The translations under genes and the position numbers were made by a program. Below are positions 46,549 through 55,364 of a stretch of 64,000 nucleotides of DNA, piece after piece. Below the pieces are notes generated by a model that saw only the letters and a list, made by a program, of their open reading frames with translations, was not told the DNA's origin and ran no database searches. Numbering within the stretch: the stretch's first letter is position 1; every line of letters starts with the position of its first letter. Source of the DNA: Planctomicrobium piriforme (GTDB lineage: Bacteria; Planctomycetota; Planctomycetia; Planctomycetales; Planctomycetaceae); NCBI RefSeq assembly GCF_900113665.1, contig NZ_FOQD01000005.1, positions 186,001 through 250,000 on the forward strand, written 5' to 3'.

Positions 46549-47232
46549 TCACCACGGCCGGAACACTTCCGCATCGATTTCACGGCGATAGAAATCATCG
46601 TCTGGCAACGTCTCTGCGGGAAGTTCCTGCGACAGGAAATTCTCTTTGCAAGTGATCCCGGAAAGTGTCAAAAAATTTGCCAGCAACCGATGCCCGCAAT
46701 CCGTCAGGATCGATTCCGGGTGAAACTGCACACCGAAGACCGGCTTGTCCCGCTGGGTAAAGGCCATCACCAGCCCGTCATCGGTGCGGGCAGTCACAAC
46801 GAGGTTCGGGGGCAACGTCGCTTCTTCAACGATCAGCGAATGGTAACGGCCCACTCGAAGCGGGTTCGGGCAGTTTGCAAAAAGGCCTGTTGAGTGGTGG
46901 TGAATCAGTGAAGCCTGACCGTGGACCGGGTTGGGCGCTCTGGCGACGGTTGCTCCCAACGCGGCACCAATCGCCTGATGCCCGAGGCAAACCCCCAGCA
47001 GCGGAGTTTCACCCTCCAGAGATTGAATCAACTCAACACAAATCCCGGCTTCATTGGGCGTACAAGGGCCGGGGGACAGCACGATGGCATCCGGCCGCAA
47101 CTCACGAACTTCAGCGACCGTCAGTTCATCATTGCGGCGCACCGTCGTCTCAACTCCCAGCTCCGCCAGATAACGGGCGAGGTTGAAGACGAAGCTGTCG
47201 TAGTTGTCGATGAGCAGTACGCGGGCAGGCAT
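46549..47232 (-). CDS. trpG: Anthranilate/aminodeoxychorismate synthase amidotransferase subunit
   Basis: 227 residues. Class I glutamine amidotransferase with LLIDNYDSFVFNLARYL at the start, oxyanion/nucleophile region GVCLGHQAIG (Cys82), and His171 and Glu173 in VQFHPESILT. It supplies ammonia to a TrpE- or PabB-type chorismate enzyme, which is not adjacent, so TrpG and PabA cannot be told apart. About 35 residues longer than usual at the C-terminus (QELPAETLPDDDFYRREID). Same strand as the genes on both sides. Confidence 0.93.
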   Translation of the reverse strand: MPARVLLIDNYDSFVFNLARYLAELGVETTVRRNDELTVAEVRELRPDAIVLSPGPCTPNEAGICVELIQSLEGETPLLGVCLGHQAIGAALGATVARAPNPVHGQASLIHHHSTGLFANCPNPLRVGRYHSLIVEEATLPPNLVVTARTDDGLVMAFTQRDKPVFGVQFHPESILTDCGHRLLANFLTLSGITCKENFLSQELPAETLPDDDFYRREIDAEVFRPW

Positions 47233-47277
47233 GAGACCGCGATTTTAGTGCAGGATTTCGACGGAATCCATGAGGCC

Positions 47278-47625
47278 CTAGCCCACGAGTTGTCCGTCTA
47301 ACCAGATTCCTGTCGAATGGAGTTCGTGCGAACCCTCTACCATGATGACGTTATCTTGATGGCTGACGGGAATTGTCATCGCCGTGGCAGACTGAAATTC
47401 ACAACGAATCGTTGAGCCAGGCCGCAGCACATATTCATTCCCCCACGGCTCCAGGATGAATTGGACGCTCGCAGCGCTCACATTCTTGATCTCAAGTGCG
47501 GATTCAAATGCGTGCATGCGGTGGCCTATCAAAGATGTCTGCAAGAAGTCGACAAAGGAGCAGCAATCGATTTCCAGCTCATCGGGAGCCCGAAATCGCA
47601 CCCAATTCAGGCCACCTCGTGCCAT
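47278..47625 (-). CDS. Small protein of unknown function
   Basis: 115 residues, beginning MARGGLNWVRFRAPDELEIDCCSFVDFL. Beta-rich with ALEIKNVSAASVQFILEPWGNEYVLRPG and a Trp-containing C-terminus. The RPG..C sequence and strand spacing resemble small single-domain cytosolic proteins; no family recognised. It starts 3 bp after the stop of the 68-residue gene upstream, so the two are probably translated together. Confidence 0.65.
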   Translation of the reverse strand: MARGGLNWVRFRAPDELEIDCCSFVDFLQTSLIGHRMHAFESALEIKNVSAASVQFILEPWGNEYVLRPGSTIRCEFQSATAMTIPVSHQDNVIMVEGSHELHSTGIWLDGQLVG

Positions 47626-47628
47626 TGA

Positions 47629-47835
47629 CTAGTGCTGATAGATGGGCGAGACGGTTTCAGCCGCATCGACATGCTCTTCGGGAATCGTGTACACGATTGG
47701 CCGACCAGCTTCGTTGACCTCCCCGAACCAAAGTCCCAGATGGTTATCGAGATCACTTCCTGGATTCTCTGCGAGGAGCTCCTGACCGCTTTTCACGATG
47801 ACGGCAACCTGATCGTTGTATCGAACGAACTTCAT
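47629..47835 (-). CDS. Small protein of unknown function
   Basis: 68 residues: MKFVRYNDQVAVIVKSGQEL, then WFGEVNEAGRPIVYTIPEEH. It reads like a small beta-barrel (SH3-like) domain, which is a guess from strand pattern. First gene of a two-gene unit with 47278-47625; more AT-rich than its neighbours. Confidence 0.6.
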   Translation of the reverse strand: MKFVRYNDQVAVIVKSGQELLAENPGSDLDNHLGLWFGEVNEAGRPIVYTIPEEHVDAAETVSPIYQH

Positions 47836-47942
47836 CGATCATGTGTCCCGTGGGGATGTTTCGCAGATGGTCGAGCGAAAGCTGAAGGCGTTCCCAGGCA
47901 GGAGCCTGGGAACGAGCAGGCCAGTTCCAGTTGCTTCAATTC

Positions 47943-48024
47943 GGCGAGCGGGGGGTGTCAACCCCCTGTTTCCTCGCTCGGTTTGTCTCATGGAGAAACA
48001 GGGGACTGACGTCCCCCGCTCGCC
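47943..48024. repeat. 82-bp element with 30-bp inverted arms
   Basis: Arms 47943-47972 and 47995-48024 are nearly perfectly complementary, starting ggcgagcggggg and ending ccccctgtttc. It covers the last codons of the mreC gene. A shorter relative lies at 29973. Confidence 0.95.
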
Positions 48025-48932
48025 GGGTCTGCAACCGTCATCCGCTGCGAGTTCAATGCACCCCTCAACACCGTGACGTGTTCCGGCAGCGGGCTGAGGA
48101 GGTTGCTGGGGATGACTTCGATTTTCCAGTGGCTGGCGGTCGGTTCGACTTCGGCTTTTGAGACCCGGCCGCAGTAGACCGGCACGCCGGCCGGGGAGAC
48201 CAACGGGTCGGTGTAGATGTCGTCGCCGGGGGCGACCGCTTCGGTCGCGGCGACGTCGTCGAGTCGGCAGCCGTGGCCGGTGCCTGCCAGGAGTCCGGCG
48301 GGGCCTTCCACCGGACCCAGCGGGGACTGGCGGATGATGCGAATCGCCATGCGGAAGGAGGGGTCGGTCAGAGGTTGCACCAGGGCCGTTCGTTCGCCCA
48401 CCTGAGCCGTGCGACCGAGCAATGCTCGGCCAGCGGTGATGAGCTGATCCGGCTGCAAGCCGAGGTCGCGGCCCTGGTCGATCAACAGGCCTTCTCCGGT
48501 CAGCACGAGTTCCGCATCGTTGAGTCCATCGCGACGGCCAAGGTTGATCAAAAATTGCAGGTTTGCCGAGAGCGGATCTCCCTTTATCCCCAAAATCCGG
48601 GCTGGGATGCAGTCGGCTTCCAGCAACGAGTTGTCATTTTTCAGTGAGAAACCTGCCTGCTGCTTAAGATGTTCATTCTCGGCTCGGAGTTCTGCCGCGA
48701 GTCGGGCGAGTTCGCGGTTCTCAGCCTGTAAGCGTTCGAAGTTCGCAGTTGCTGCCGGGTCGCCTGTTGAAGAGTTGCGAGTTGGAAGGAGACTCAAGAC
48801 CGATCCAGCACCTGCCTGCAGCACGGCTTGGGTTCTCTGCAGGGCAGAAGTCGGCCCGACGCGTAGAAAGAGTGCGAGCAGCAGCCAGCCTGCCCAGACG
48901 AGAACGGCGCTCGAGCGGGACTCGGCCAGCAT
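47988..48932 (-). CDS. mreC: Rod shape-determining protein MreC
   Basis: 314 residues. An N-terminal TM helix (VLVWAGWLLLALFLRV), a coiled coil (RLQAENRELARLAAELRAENEHLKQQ) and two beta domains with the IPARILGIKGDPLSANLQFLINLGRRDGL and GLLIDQGR..GL patterns of MreC. It scaffolds wall or elongation machinery in the periplasm with MreB, MreD and RodA. Its ATG overlaps the mreB stop. The last 13 residues (ADPASGGRQSPVS) come from the repeat element, so the native C-terminus has been altered. Confidence 0.92.
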   Translation of the reverse strand: MLAESRSSAVLVWAGWLLLALFLRVGPTSALQRTQAVLQAGAGSVLSLLPTRNSSTGDPAATANFERLQAENRELARLAAELRAENEHLKQQAGFSLKNDNSLLEADCIPARILGIKGDPLSANLQFLINLGRRDGLNDAELVLTGEGLLIDQGRDLGLQPDQLITAGRALLGRTAQVGERTALVQPLTDPSFRMAIRIIRQSPLGPVEGPAGLLAGTGHGCRLDDVAATEAVAPGDDIYTDPLVSPAGVPVYCGRVSKAEVEPTASHWKIEVIPSNLLSPLPEHVTVLRGALNSQRMTVADPASGGRQSPVSP

Positions 48933-49981
48933 CAGAAGCCTGCCCCTTCCGTCTGAAACCGCTGCTGCCAGTTGGCGAGATGTTCAAGGCAAATCGACGT
49001 GCCCCGCGCGACGGTGCTGAGCGGGTCCGAATCGAGTCGTACCGGAATTCCAAGTTGCTCGCGGAGAAACAGGTCGAGATTCCGCAGCAGCGCGCCGCCG
49101 CCGGTGAGAGTGAGTCCAGTGTCCGCCAGATCGCCGATGAGTTCAGGGTCGCACTGTTCGATCGACGCCTTAATGCAGTTCACGATCTTCCACAGGCATT
49201 CGCCCAAGGCTTCGCGGACTTCTTCGCTCGTCAGCACTGCCTTACGGGGGATGCCGCTGATGCTGTCGAGCCCGCGGACTTCGGATGAGAGTTCGGTATC
49301 GAGCGCTGCGGCGCTGCCGATATCAATTTTCAGTTGCTCGGCGGTGGGACGACCGATTCGCAATGAGTAATGCTGACGCAGGTAGTCGATGATCGCTTCG
49401 TCCATGTCGTTGCCGGCGATGCGAATCGACTTGCTGGCGACCGACTCTCCCAGACTGAGAATCGCACACTCAGTGGTGCCGCCGCCGATGTCGCAGACCA
49501 TGTTCGCCAATGGTTCGCTGATGGGAAGTCCGGCCCCAATACTCGCGGCTCGGGCTTTATCGATCAGAAAAATGCGTCCCGCTCCAGCTCGTTCGACACT
49601 GTTGTAGACAGCCCGCTTTTCGACGGACGAGATTTCAGACGGCACGGAGACGACGCAACGGGGACGAAACCCTCCCCCTTGTCGCGAGGCTTTTTGAAAG
49701 AAGTAGCGAAGCATGACTTCGCAAAGTTCGAAGTCGGTGATGACGCCGTGCCGCACGGGATTGACGGCGATGATGCTGTCAGGGGTGCGGCCGACCATTT
49801 GTCGGGCGAGTTTGCCGATCGCGGCCCCGCGACCGATAACGCGACGGGTTTTACGTTCGAGCGCCAGGACGGTCGGTTCATCCAGCACGACGCCCAGCCC
49901 GCGGACGGCGATGCGAGTGTTCACCGTCCCCAGGTCGATGCCCAGGTCAGGGCAAAGCCAGTCGCGCAGCCGATTGAGCAT
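48932..49981 (-). CDS. mreB: Cell shape protein MreB
   Basis: 349 residues from the ATG at 49981; the frame extends upstream to 50116 but the added part is unrelated. Actin-fold phosphate loops: LGIDLGTVNTRIAV (phosphate 1), CDIGGGTTECAILSLG (phosphate 2) and LTGGGALLRNLD (adenosine). MreB polymers direct rod-shape growth under the membrane. Overlaps mreC by one base, forming an mreBC operon; no mreD or rodA follows. Relevant because many planctomycetes are ovoid yet keep these genes. Confidence 0.95.
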   Translation of the reverse strand: MLNRLRDWLCPDLGIDLGTVNTRIAVRGLGVVLDEPTVLALERKTRRVIGRGAAIGKLARQMVGRTPDSIIAVNPVRHGVITDFELCEVMLRYFFQKASRQGGGFRPRCVVSVPSEISSVEKRAVYNSVERAGAGRIFLIDKARAASIGAGLPISEPLANMVCDIGGGTTECAILSLGESVASKSIRIAGNDMDEAIIDYLRQHYSLRIGRPTAEQLKIDIGSAAALDTELSSEVRGLDSISGIPRKAVLTSEEVREALGECLWKIVNCIKASIEQCDPELIGDLADTGLTLTGGGALLRNLDLFLREQLGIPVRLDSDPLSTVARGTSICLEHLANWQQRFQTEGAGF

Positions 49982-50194
49982 TCCGTTGCCGCTCTTTCCC
50001 GATCCGTCGAGAGTTACACAGAACGGGACTGTATCTCGGCTGCCGAAAACAGAGCAAGACGAGAATTGGCCGGGGTTTCTGGAAAGTGCCGGCAGACCGG
50101 ATTTCCGCAAAAGCATCGATTTTTGCAGAGTCAGTTATCCTGACGACCGGAGGACCGCAAATGACCTTGAACGAGAATCAACAAGGGGCATCGG

Positions 50195-50527
50195 ATGGCG
50201 TATGACGAGCAACTTGCGATCAGAGTGCGGAGCGTTCTGGCTCGAAAGAAGAACATCGAGGAAAAGAAAATGTTTGGCGGGGTGGCGTTCTTGCTGAATG
50301 GGCGGATGCTGGTCGGGGTCTGGAAGGAATTCCTGATCGCGCGTCTCGGGCCAGAGCAAGGAGAACACGCCCTGCGCGAACCATACGTCCAGCCGTTCGA
50401 CATCACCGGCAAACCCATGAGAAATTGGGTCATGGTCGGCCCAGAAGCACTAGAGGGAGACGATGACCTGACAAAGTGGATCGACCGGTCAATGCGGTTC
50501 GTAAAGACGCTCCCAAAAAAGAAGTGA
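50195..50527 (+). CDS. TfoX N-terminal domain protein
   Basis: 110 residues: MAYDEQLAIRVRSVLARKKNIEEKKMFGGVAFLLNGRMLVGV matches the TfoX_N domain (KKMFGGVAF is its core). It lacks the C-terminal TfoX domain, as in many short homologues; function unknown outside the competence regulator context. Divergent from mreB. Confidence 0.9.
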   Translation: MAYDEQLAIRVRSVLARKKNIEEKKMFGGVAFLLNGRMLVGVWKEFLIARLGPEQGEHALREPYVQPFDITGKPMRNWVMVGPEALEGDDDLTKWIDRSMRFVKTLPKKK

Positions 50528-50576
50528 AAAGTGGGTCGCGGGCAGGCAAATCGCCATTCACTCCCCCCGTATTCCA

Positions 50577-50640
50577 CCCAACACTCAGCCCTCAACACTC
50601 TTCCGGCTCTGGACCCTCGACCCTGGACTCTCGGCTCCCC
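50577..50640. repeat. Heptamer tandem tract (ccctcaa/tggaccc type)
   Basis: Imperfect 7-bp units (cactcag, ccctcaa, cactctt, tggaccc, tcgaccc, tggactc, tcggctc) fill the convergent gap and end at the stop codon of the phosphatase gene. Confidence 0.8.
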
Positions 50641-50641
50641 C

Positions 50642-51832
50642 TCAGCACGACCGCTCCACAATCAGCACCGACGTATCATCGTGTCGCCCCTGGCCCTGGG
50701 TGAAGGCGTGCGAGTCATCAAAGAGGGATTGCATGCACTTGGCGACGGGGTTCGTGCGGTTCTTTCGCAGGGTATTCACCAGACCGGTCATGCCGAATTC
50801 GGAATGAACCTCTCCGCCGGGGAACGCTTCGGTCAAGCCATCGGTGTAGAGCACCAGCCGGCTGGCAGGGGGAATCGTGTACGAATGAGTTTCGTATTCG
50901 GCGTCCTGGTAGATGCCGATCGGCAGGCCCGCCGCATCGTCTCCGGCAATCGTTTCGACCGTGTTCTGCTCCATCTGATGGAGTACCGGGGGTTGATGGC
51001 CCGCCGAGGCCCAGCGGAGTTCGTGCGTTTTATGGTTGAGCACGCCGTAGAGGAGCGTGATGAAGCCCCCTTCCGCGCTCACCACGCTCTGCTGGCACAG
51101 TTGCTGGTTGATGAACTGTACGAAATGGGCAGGTTCGCGGTATTCGTCGTAGCGAATCATGCGGATGAGAGTGTGCATCGTCATGATCGACATGCAGGCT
51201 TTCATCCCATGACCTGACGCATCGCCGACGAGAAAGATCATGCTGTCGTCAGGCAGGGTAAAGGCGTCGTAATAGTCGCCGCCGGCCATCGTCACCGGCT
51301 GCCCGCCAATGACGCGAATCTGGGACGACTCGTACCTGGCGACGATGCCGTAGCCGGCAGGCGTGTTGATCTGCTGCGGGATAATCGACTCTTGCAGCTG
51401 ACGCACCGAGTCGACTTCGCGGCGCAGCTTTTCAGCGATGAGCCGTTCGTGTTCGGCCTGCACCTGCTGCACGGCGCCGACGACCACCGCGTGCATCAGG
51501 AACATGTAATCGCCAGCAGGATCGCGGATGACATACGCGCGGAGACCGTTGGTGAGGTACCGGGCCAGGCGGTAGACATCCGATTGATGGCACGCCGCGA
51601 CGAGTGGACAATTCGGCCGCAGGTCGCGAATGGTTTCGAAAATGCCGAAAGCGGCATCGTGATCGGGAAACGCCGTGGTGACGACAATGCAGTCCCAGGT
51701 CTGCGACGACTTCACCAGCGTCAACAGGCTCTGAGTGCTGGTGGTGATGACCACGCCGGCATCGTCGACGGCGAGATACAAACGGAGCAGTTCTGCCTGA
51801 GCGGGATCATCCCAACCGACCAGAATCTTCAT
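50642..51832 (-). CDS. SpoIIE/RsbU-type PP2C phosphatase with pseudo-receiver
   Basis: 396 residues from ATG 51832 (GGAG 6 bases upstream). Residues 1-125 have a receiver-like fold (MKILVGWDDPAQAELLRLYL), but the phospho-acceptor position reads IVVTTAFP instead of an Asp and the usual Lys is Arg (YVIRDP), so it is probably not phosphorylated. A short coiled linker leads to the PPM phosphatase domain with metal-binding MAGGDYYDAF, LVGDASGHGM and LVLYTDGLTEAFP. Such enzymes dephosphorylate anti-sigma-factor antagonists; no partner gene is adjacent. Confidence 0.9.
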   Translation of the reverse strand: MKILVGWDDPAQAELLRLYLAVDDAGVVITTSTQSLLTLVKSSQTWDCIVVTTAFPDHDAAFGIFETIRDLRPNCPLVAACHQSDVYRLARYLTNGLRAYVIRDPAGDYMFLMHAVVVGAVQQVQAEHERLIAEKLRREVDSVRQLQESIIPQQINTPAGYGIVARYESSQIRVIGGQPVTMAGGDYYDAFTLPDDSMIFLVGDASGHGMKACMSIMTMHTLIRMIRYDEYREPAHFVQFINQQLCQQSVVSAEGGFITLLYGVLNHKTHELRWASAGHQPPVLHQMEQNTVETIAGDDAAGLPIGIYQDAEYETHSYTIPPASRLVLYTDGLTEAFPGGEVHSEFGMTGLVNTLRKNRTNPVAKCMQSLFDDSHAFTQGQGRHDDTSVLIVERSC

Positions 51833-52136
51833 GAAATACTCCGAGGCAGGCAGGCGAGTGCGGGGGGCCGAATGGCGGTCTTCATCCAAACTTCACGGTC
51901 GATGGGCGTAGACATTTGCAGATGGGGGGACAAACGTCAACAAACTTTGATGCGTTCGCTCTTACGACCTCCGAACTGGACCGAATGAATCGAATTTCGT
52001 CTTGCAAATGGCATCAAAAGTTACATCAGTGCAGAGCGAGAGGCCGCCGCTTGCCCCGCGCGACCGACGGCGGTACCTTCGCACAATCACTCGGAAAACT
52101 GGGTGATCGTCTGCTCTTAGAACGCGAAGGCCAGTG
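51833..52136. other. Divergent spacer
   Basis: Between the phosphatase and the LEPR-motif protein. No gene seen; there is only a short open frame from 51916 with no family features. Probably promoters. Confidence 0.45.
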
Positions 52137-53663
52137 ATGAGTTTGCAGCAACAGTTTCGTCAACGGTTGGTCCAGGCGTTGGGGGCTGTTCGGTCGCGAG
52201 AGCGACGGCGTTCGAATCGCTGGCCGCTGGGTGAATTGCTGGAGCCGCGGGCGATGTTATCTGGCGCCGCGGCGGCGAGCGTCGCCATCGCTCACTTACC
52301 GCCTGAGATCGCCATCCCGCACACGTTTGAGCCATTTTTGTTTGCTCCTGGCGCGACGGTTTCGGGACAGGGAGTCGACTTTGCCGGCAGCCATCTGACG
52401 GTGAACGTGACCAGCAATTATGGGATCTTGAATTTTCAGACATTCATTCAGGCTGGGAACGGCGTCACCTCGACCAGTGACGGCGACATCAGCCTGAACA
52501 ACGTCATCGTCGCTCACTGGGAACGGGGGCCTGATCAGAACGGCCAGACTTACGACGGCCCGATGATCATCACGTTTGGGGACGGAGCGACCGCCGGGAC
52601 GGTGCAGGCTGTGCTGCGTCAGGTAGGGTATGTCAATGCGAGCGAAGATCGGCTGAGAGTAGGAATGTCGGAAACATTCCAGTTGCAGACTGCCGATGGC
52701 ACGAGCAGCCCGTTGTATCAACAGACCGTGACCATCAGCGACGTGCCGTATCTCTTCAACGCTCAGCCGGACGCGACGCTGCAGTATCGTCCCGGGAACA
52801 GTCTGCTGTATTTTGCATTGAACATTGAGCTGGGCGTGAACGAAGACTCGTTCGCCGACGGAACGAAGCTGATCGTCAAGCTGCCGCAGGGAACCAGTCA
52901 GGAGAAGCTGTCGATCCTGAGTTGGGGCAACGCCTACTTCACCTTCAAAAATCACGCGATTCTGATTTACGGGGAACAGGTGGCAACTTACACCGGCGGC
53001 ACGGGGTCGAACCCGTTGATCGTGACGTTTGATAATCAATACAAGGCAGGATTCCCCTGGTCGGCATACAACGTCTCGCAACTGATTCATTCGCTGACCT
53101 ACACCACCACCCAGACGCAGCCCACGCTGGGAGAAGTGCACCCGATCACGATTCAACTACGGTCGGCCAATACGGGGCTCTCCAGCAACATCCTGACCGT
53201 GCCGGTACAGATGACAGGGGACTTGAATTTGACCGGCGGCGGCAAGCTGGTCACTTATCAACGCGGGGGGCCGCCGACCATCGCGGCATCCAACGTGTTC
53301 ACACTCGGCAGCGAACAGTATTTCGCTGGAAGCATTCTCACGCTGCAGTTGAACAATGGGGCCGGACGCGATCAGTTCACCATCCTCGCCGGGAACGGAT
53401 TGACCGTGACGGCGAATCAGATTCGATACAAGAATGTCTTGATCGCGAATTTCACAGGCGGAGTTGGCAAGACCCCGCTGACGATCACGTTTACCGCCAA
53501 GGCGACGAAAGAAGGAGTTGACGCCGTGCTGCATCAGGCGGCCTTCTTCAATGATTCGCCAGCGGCCAGCACCGCGTACACTCGTTCGCTGAGCATCAAC
53601 TTCACAGACGCTCTCGGCGGCCAGGGCGGCGTTGCCGGACAGTGGATTAAGGTCACGGCTTGA
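52137..53663 (+). CDS. Exported protein with LEPR-XLL-type N-terminus
   Basis: 508 residues from ATG 52137 (a GTG precedes it by one codon). The arginine-rich start followed by LGELLEPRAMLSG is the planctomycete LEPR-XLL motif, which marks surface or exported proteins. The rest is beta-rich and organised as three related segments, each carrying a FTLG-like or FLFAPG opening, a G-x-G turn, an ...ITFGDGATAGTVQAVLRQVGYVN-type unit and VTISDV-type ends; similar units recur as LIVTFDNQYKAG...LIHSLTYT and LTITFTAKATKEGVDAVLHQAAFFN. These resemble cadherin-like tandem domains of large adhesins. Function unknown. Confidence 0.85.
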   Translation: MSLQQQFRQRLVQALGAVRSRERRRSNRWPLGELLEPRAMLSGAAAASVAIAHLPPEIAIPHTFEPFLFAPGATVSGQGVDFAGSHLTVNVTSNYGILNFQTFIQAGNGVTSTSDGDISLNNVIVAHWERGPDQNGQTYDGPMIITFGDGATAGTVQAVLRQVGYVNASEDRLRVGMSETFQLQTADGTSSPLYQQTVTISDVPYLFNAQPDATLQYRPGNSLLYFALNIELGVNEDSFADGTKLIVKLPQGTSQEKLSILSWGNAYFTFKNHAILIYGEQVATYTGGTGSNPLIVTFDNQYKAGFPWSAYNVSQLIHSLTYTTTQTQPTLGEVHPITIQLRSANTGLSSNILTVPVQMTGDLNLTGGGKLVTYQRGGPPTIAASNVFTLGSEQYFAGSILTLQLNNGAGRDQFTILAGNGLTVTANQIRYKNVLIANFTGGVGKTPLTITFTAKATKEGVDAVLHQAAFFNDSPAASTAYTRSLSINFTDALGGQGGVAGQWIKVTA

Positions 53664-53709
53664 TGCATAACCCGCGCCGAATGAGAGATAAGGCAGCGGT
53701 CTCACCCCT

Positions 53710-54540
53710 TCATTCACTGAACAGCAGTTCGATGGCTTCCGTCACCCAACCGCTGTGCCAGTCGTGGCGTCGCGCGGGGCCGTCGCGGAACTCGTGCGAG
53801 ATCTGCAGCTTGTTGAGCAGGGCATGGGCTTGTTGATGTTCGAGCTCAAAGTTGCCATAGCCGACCAGTATCAAGCGTTTCCCGCTCTGAAATTGACCGG
53901 CGTTGTGCTCCAGCAGTGCGCTCACCTGGTAGCCCTGGAAGTTTTCTTTCGTCCCGAAGATGTCGCCGCTGCCATATTTGCCAGGCTGGTCCATCATCAC
54001 CGGGGCATCCCAGGCGGCGGCCTTGGCGAAGAGGTCAGGGTGGCGGAGCAATAACGACCAGGCCCCCCAGCCGGACTTACTGAACCCCAGCAACAAACGC
54101 TTCTCAGGCAGCACCGGATAGGTGCTGTCGATGAAGGGGACGACGACCTTCAGGAAGTAGGTCTCTTGTCGAATCTCGGGGTTGGTCGGGTGGTCGGCGT
54201 ACCAGGGGAGATGGGAGAACGTCGGAGCCACATAAATTGCGGGGAAGCGATTGTGGAGACCGAGTTGTTTGATCTCTGTCAGCCCGTCACCGTAATGGTT
54301 CTCGGCGCCCGCCTCGACCGGCAGCACATAGACCACGGGATACTTCTGGCCAGGTTTGATCTCGTCAGGCAGCAGCACCCGAATCTGCGTGACGCCTGAC
54401 TCATAGGGCGAGCGGACATCATGTACGAGAAAGCCGTTGCCGTCTTGCCGCGTTGGGGAAATGACAACAGCCTCGTCGGCCCACAAACAAGTGCAGGCCA
54501 ACAGACTGAACGTCAGACACCAGAGCGTCACGCGAGCCAT
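53710..54540 (-). CDS. Exported alpha/beta hydrolase (esterase-D-like)
   Basis: 276 residues with a signal peptide (1-21, ending CLWAD). Esterase-type strand VVYVLPVEAG and nucleophile elbow GFSKSGWGA (Ser in GxSxxG), an Asp in the following strand region, and a terminal His (ARRHDWHSGW). Resembles esterase D/PHB-depolymerase-like hydrolases that remove acyl groups from carbohydrates or polymers. Upstream of, and in the same direction as, no other gene; the 54598 gene precedes it on the same strand by 57 bp, suggesting an operon. Confidence 0.87.
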   Translation of the reverse strand: MARVTLWCLTFSLLACTCLWADEAVVISPTRQDGNGFLVHDVRSPYESGVTQIRVLLPDEIKPGQKYPVVYVLPVEAGAENHYGDGLTEIKQLGLHNRFPAIYVAPTFSHLPWYADHPTNPEIRQETYFLKVVVPFIDSTYPVLPEKRLLLGFSKSGWGAWSLLLRHPDLFAKAAAWDAPVMMDQPGKYGSGDIFGTKENFQGYQVSALLEHNAGQFQSGKRLILVGYGNFELEHQQAHALLNKLQISHEFRDGPARRHDWHSGWVTEAIELLFSE

Positions 54541-54597
54541 ACCACCAGCACCGAGAACGGAATTGTGTTTCGGATTTCGAATTACTTTGGAGGCGTC

Positions 54598-55131
54598 TTA
54601 GTCTTCGATGGGACGAAGCTCAACGATCCAGTCCTGGATGAACTTACCATCCTTGCGTTGCCGGTAGTTGCCCATCCAGACGTCGTTGGTGTCCTTCTTC
54701 GGCCAGATGAACATCACGCCGTCGAGCGTCTCAGGGTCGGTGAAATTCAGCTTCAATCGGCCCCCTTTCACCTTCTGAAAATCGCCGATGCGCTTCTGTT
54801 GCGGGGGGGCCGGGAGTTTCACTTCCGTGAGTTCTCCCTTCTTGGCGGCTTCGATCGCTTTGTCGACGTCTTTCTTGGGGGGGAGAATGCCTCGCGCGCC
54901 AAGATCGAAGATGGCGCTTTTTTCAGTGCGGAACTTGCCGCTCATCTCCAGCATTTCGCCGGACGTGTCCCCTTCCTTCTTGGCGGTCGCCTTATATTCC
55001 CAGATGGCGCCTTCGACAGTGTCGTCAGGCGTGCGGTTCCCGAGCGAGGGCAAAGGAACCGGCTGTGCAGCGGCAAAGCCGTTGATCAGGAAACCAAGAG
55101 TGATGGCCAGGGGAAAAACAAGACTTCTCAT
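54598..55131 (-). CDS. Exported protein of unknown function
   Basis: 177 residues from ATG 55131, which has GGAG 6 bases upstream and gives a signal peptide at once (MRSLVFPLAITLGFLINGFAAA). The mature protein has two strand-rich segments: TVEGAIWEYKATAKKEGDTSGEMLEMSGKFRTEKSAIFDLG and RLKLNFTDPETLDGVMFIWPKKDTNDVWMGNYRQRKDGKF. No family recognised. It precedes the esterase gene on the same strand and is divergent from the sialidase-like gene. Confidence 0.72.
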   Translation of the reverse strand: MRSLVFPLAITLGFLINGFAAAQPVPLPSLGNRTPDDTVEGAIWEYKATAKKEGDTSGEMLEMSGKFRTEKSAIFDLGARGILPPKKDVDKAIEAAKKGELTEVKLPAPPQQKRIGDFQKVKGGRLKLNFTDPETLDGVMFIWPKKDTNDVWMGNYRQRKDGKFIQDWIVELRPIED

Positions 55132-55364
55132 CAATGACTCCAAAACGCAACGACCCGAAACGAGTTTGGCGGCACGAAATGAATGTAACATTCGCCGCTG
55201 GCGAAAGGGAAGCGGGGACAGGGGAGAGGGGAATGAGTGAATCTTCACACTGTCCCCTCTCCTCTCTTCCCTATCCCCTTCGTCAAGTCCCCTGCCAACG
55301 GGCAGCTCGATTGCTAAACTTTCCGGCATCCTTCCCCTCTGACTCTCAACATGGTCAGCCTGCT

